Assembly: GCA_938029995.1 (NCBI GenBank)
Contig: CALHGI010000211.1
Span: 1-5,605, forward strand
Origin: an uncultured cyanobacterium
Lineage (GTDB): Bacteria; Cyanobacteriota; Cyanobacteriia; Phormidesmidales; Phormidesmidaceae
Reading direction: 5' to 3'
Length of the DNA: 5,605 bases
Shown here one piece after another: positions 4,915-5,605 of this stretch; position 1 is the stretch's first letter; each line of letters opens with the position of its first letter. Both the position numbers and the translations under genes were made by a program. Below the pieces are notes generated by a model. It saw nothing but the letters and a program-made list of their open reading frames with translations. It ran no database searches and had not been told where the DNA came from.

Positions 4915-5346
4915 ATGGCTCCACTGCCCTCAGACATTATGCCTATCACTAAAATCATCTACAGATTTCGCGACGCGTCTGTGCCGCCCCAGTACCACAG
5001 GAGCTATAGGATTTCTGTTACGACCACCCAGGCCAAGGTTGTTGTGGACAGCTATGGCAAACGGCTGAATGAAAGCACGGCTGAGTTAACACCCTCTGAG
5101 TTTCAAGCGGTGCTTGACGTGATTGAGAAGAGTCAGATTAGCCAAGAGACTGACACCGAAGCATCCCCACCCGTGATAGGTGGCAAGATAGAATACCTGC
5201 AACTTTTTGACCATGACATGGAAATTTTGAACGGCAACACCCGCAGCAGTGGTGGCCAAGGCCCAGGGAGATTGTGCGGTGATATTAAGGCGGTCAGGCA
5301 ATGCCTCAGAAACCTGTTTCCCAATTTTAAAAGTTTGCTCAAATAA
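4915..5346 (+). CDS. Conserved-looking hypothetical protein
   Basis: This is a 143-residue soluble protein with no signal peptide or membrane segment. From ATG 4939 (residue 9) it begins MPITKIIYRFRDASVPPQYH, which looks like a natural N-terminus. ATG 4915 has AGG at 4907-4909 as a possible ribosome site, so either start may be used. The first part (residues 9-60, including YRISVTTTQAKVVVDSYGK) suggests beta strands. Residues 59-76 (LTPSEFQAVLDVIEKSQI) look like a helix, and a basic C-terminal helix (RQCLRNLFPNFKSLLK) closes the protein. A Gly-rich turn, SSGGQGPG, lies at 111-118. I have a general sense of similar hypothetical cyanobacterial proteins but recognise no named domain. Its codons look less GC-rich at third positions than those of its neighbours, a possible but weak hint of different origin. 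It converges with the PhzF gene 39 bp away. Confidence 0.65.
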   Translation: MAPLPSDIMPITKIIYRFRDASVPPQYHRSYRISVTTTQAKVVVDSYGKRLNESTAELTPSEFQAVLDVIEKSQISQETDTEASPPVIGGKIEYLQLFDHDMEILNGNTRSSGGQGPGRLCGDIKAVRQCLRNLFPNFKSLLK

Positions 5347-5371
5347 GGGCCGTGCATGCTACCCAGCGGCC
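5347..5371 (-). terminator. Hairpin between convergent genes, candidate terminator
   Basis: GGCCG (5348-5352) and CGGCC (5367-5371) form a 5-bp GC-only stem around a 14-nt loop that contains GCATGC (5354-5359). Read on the minus strand, the stem is followed by CTTATTT, a weak T-rich tail suited to ending the PhzF transcript. In the plus direction no T-run follows. Position between two converging stop codons supports the idea. Confidence 0.35.
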
Positions 5372-5385
5372 AAGGATTAACACCA

Positions 5386-5605
5386 TCAGGGTGCCATGAT
5401 GCGGGCTGTTCCAGAAATGCGAATCGAACTGCCTCGCTCTGGAGGTATTTCCGCTTTTAAATGCGATCGCATCCCCATATCTTCACCCTGCACAATATCG
5501 ATCATGCCATTGTGGGGCCAGCCCATATCCCGCAGGTAACCGCCAAAGGCCGCCGTGGCCGCCCCGGTTGCCGGATCTTCATAGACGCCCCCCGAGGCAA
5601 ACGGA
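5386..5605 (-). CDS. PhzF-family (phenazine biosynthesis-like) protein, C-terminal part
   Basis: The minus strand encodes 72 residues from the right edge to TGA at 5388-5386. The diagnostic motif is GGVYEDPATGAATAAFGGYL near the start of the fragment. It corresponds to the EDPATG signature of PhzF/YddE proteins, which adopt the diaminopimelate-epimerase fold. It is followed by IDIVQGEDMGMRS, where relatives usually read QG-x-x-MGRPS, and by the final strand SIRISGTARIMAP. PhzF itself isomerises a phenazine precursor, but most family members in bacteria have unknown substrates, and phenazine synthesis should not be assumed here. The family is about 260-300 residues long, so roughly three quarters lies beyond the window. 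A HIP1 site lies inside (5463-5470). Confidence 0.88.
   Translation of the reverse strand, partial: PFASGGVYEDPATGAATAAFGGYLRDMGWPHNGMIDIVQGEDMGMRSHLKAEIPPERGSSIRISGTARIMAP

Overview
The window reads as ordinary chromosome of a GC-rich cyanobacterium. The evidence is three copies of the HIP1 octamer GCGATCGC (502-509, 1280-1287, 5463-5470), a GntR regulator of the PlmA type, a three-domain Rps1b-type S1 protein and a Tab2/Atab2-family protein, all typical of cyanobacteria and their plastid relatives. I see no phage, insertion sequence, CRISPR array, tRNA or rRNA.

Layout. Positions 1-581 (minus) hold the N-terminal 193 residues of a PlmA-like GntR regulator that runs off the left edge. A 266-bp divergent intergenic region (582-847) carries several inverted repeats and weak promoters. 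A plus-strand run follows: a dienelactone hydrolase (848-1591), an Rps1b-type S1 protein (best start 1665, end 2645) and a Tab2-family protein (2645-3502). The last two overlap as TAATG and are probably translationally coupled. After a 50-bp gap comes a solitary MalG-type sugar ABC transporter permease (3553-4386).

A compact terminator-like hairpin and a good sigma-70-type promoter (TTGACA, 18 bp, TAGTAT) then precede a small repeat protein (4481-4825). That protein is built from 18 unbroken five-residue repeats: thirteen glycine pentads, one intermediate pentad and four MDH pentads. It is the most unusual object in the window. A tandem 10-bp repeat lies just upstream of an uncharacterised 143-residue protein (4915-5346). 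The window ends with the C-terminal 72 residues of a convergent PhzF-family protein (5386-5605, minus).

How the genes fit together. The S1 and Tab2-like proteins form a plausible translation-related pair. S1-type proteins bind mRNA for initiation, and Tab2 in algae and plants promotes translation of photosystem mRNAs. The other genes show no clear shared pathway. The permease has no ABC partner gene in view, and the small repeat protein appears to be transcribed from its own promoter. Functional statements rest on motif recognition by eye. No database search was possible.
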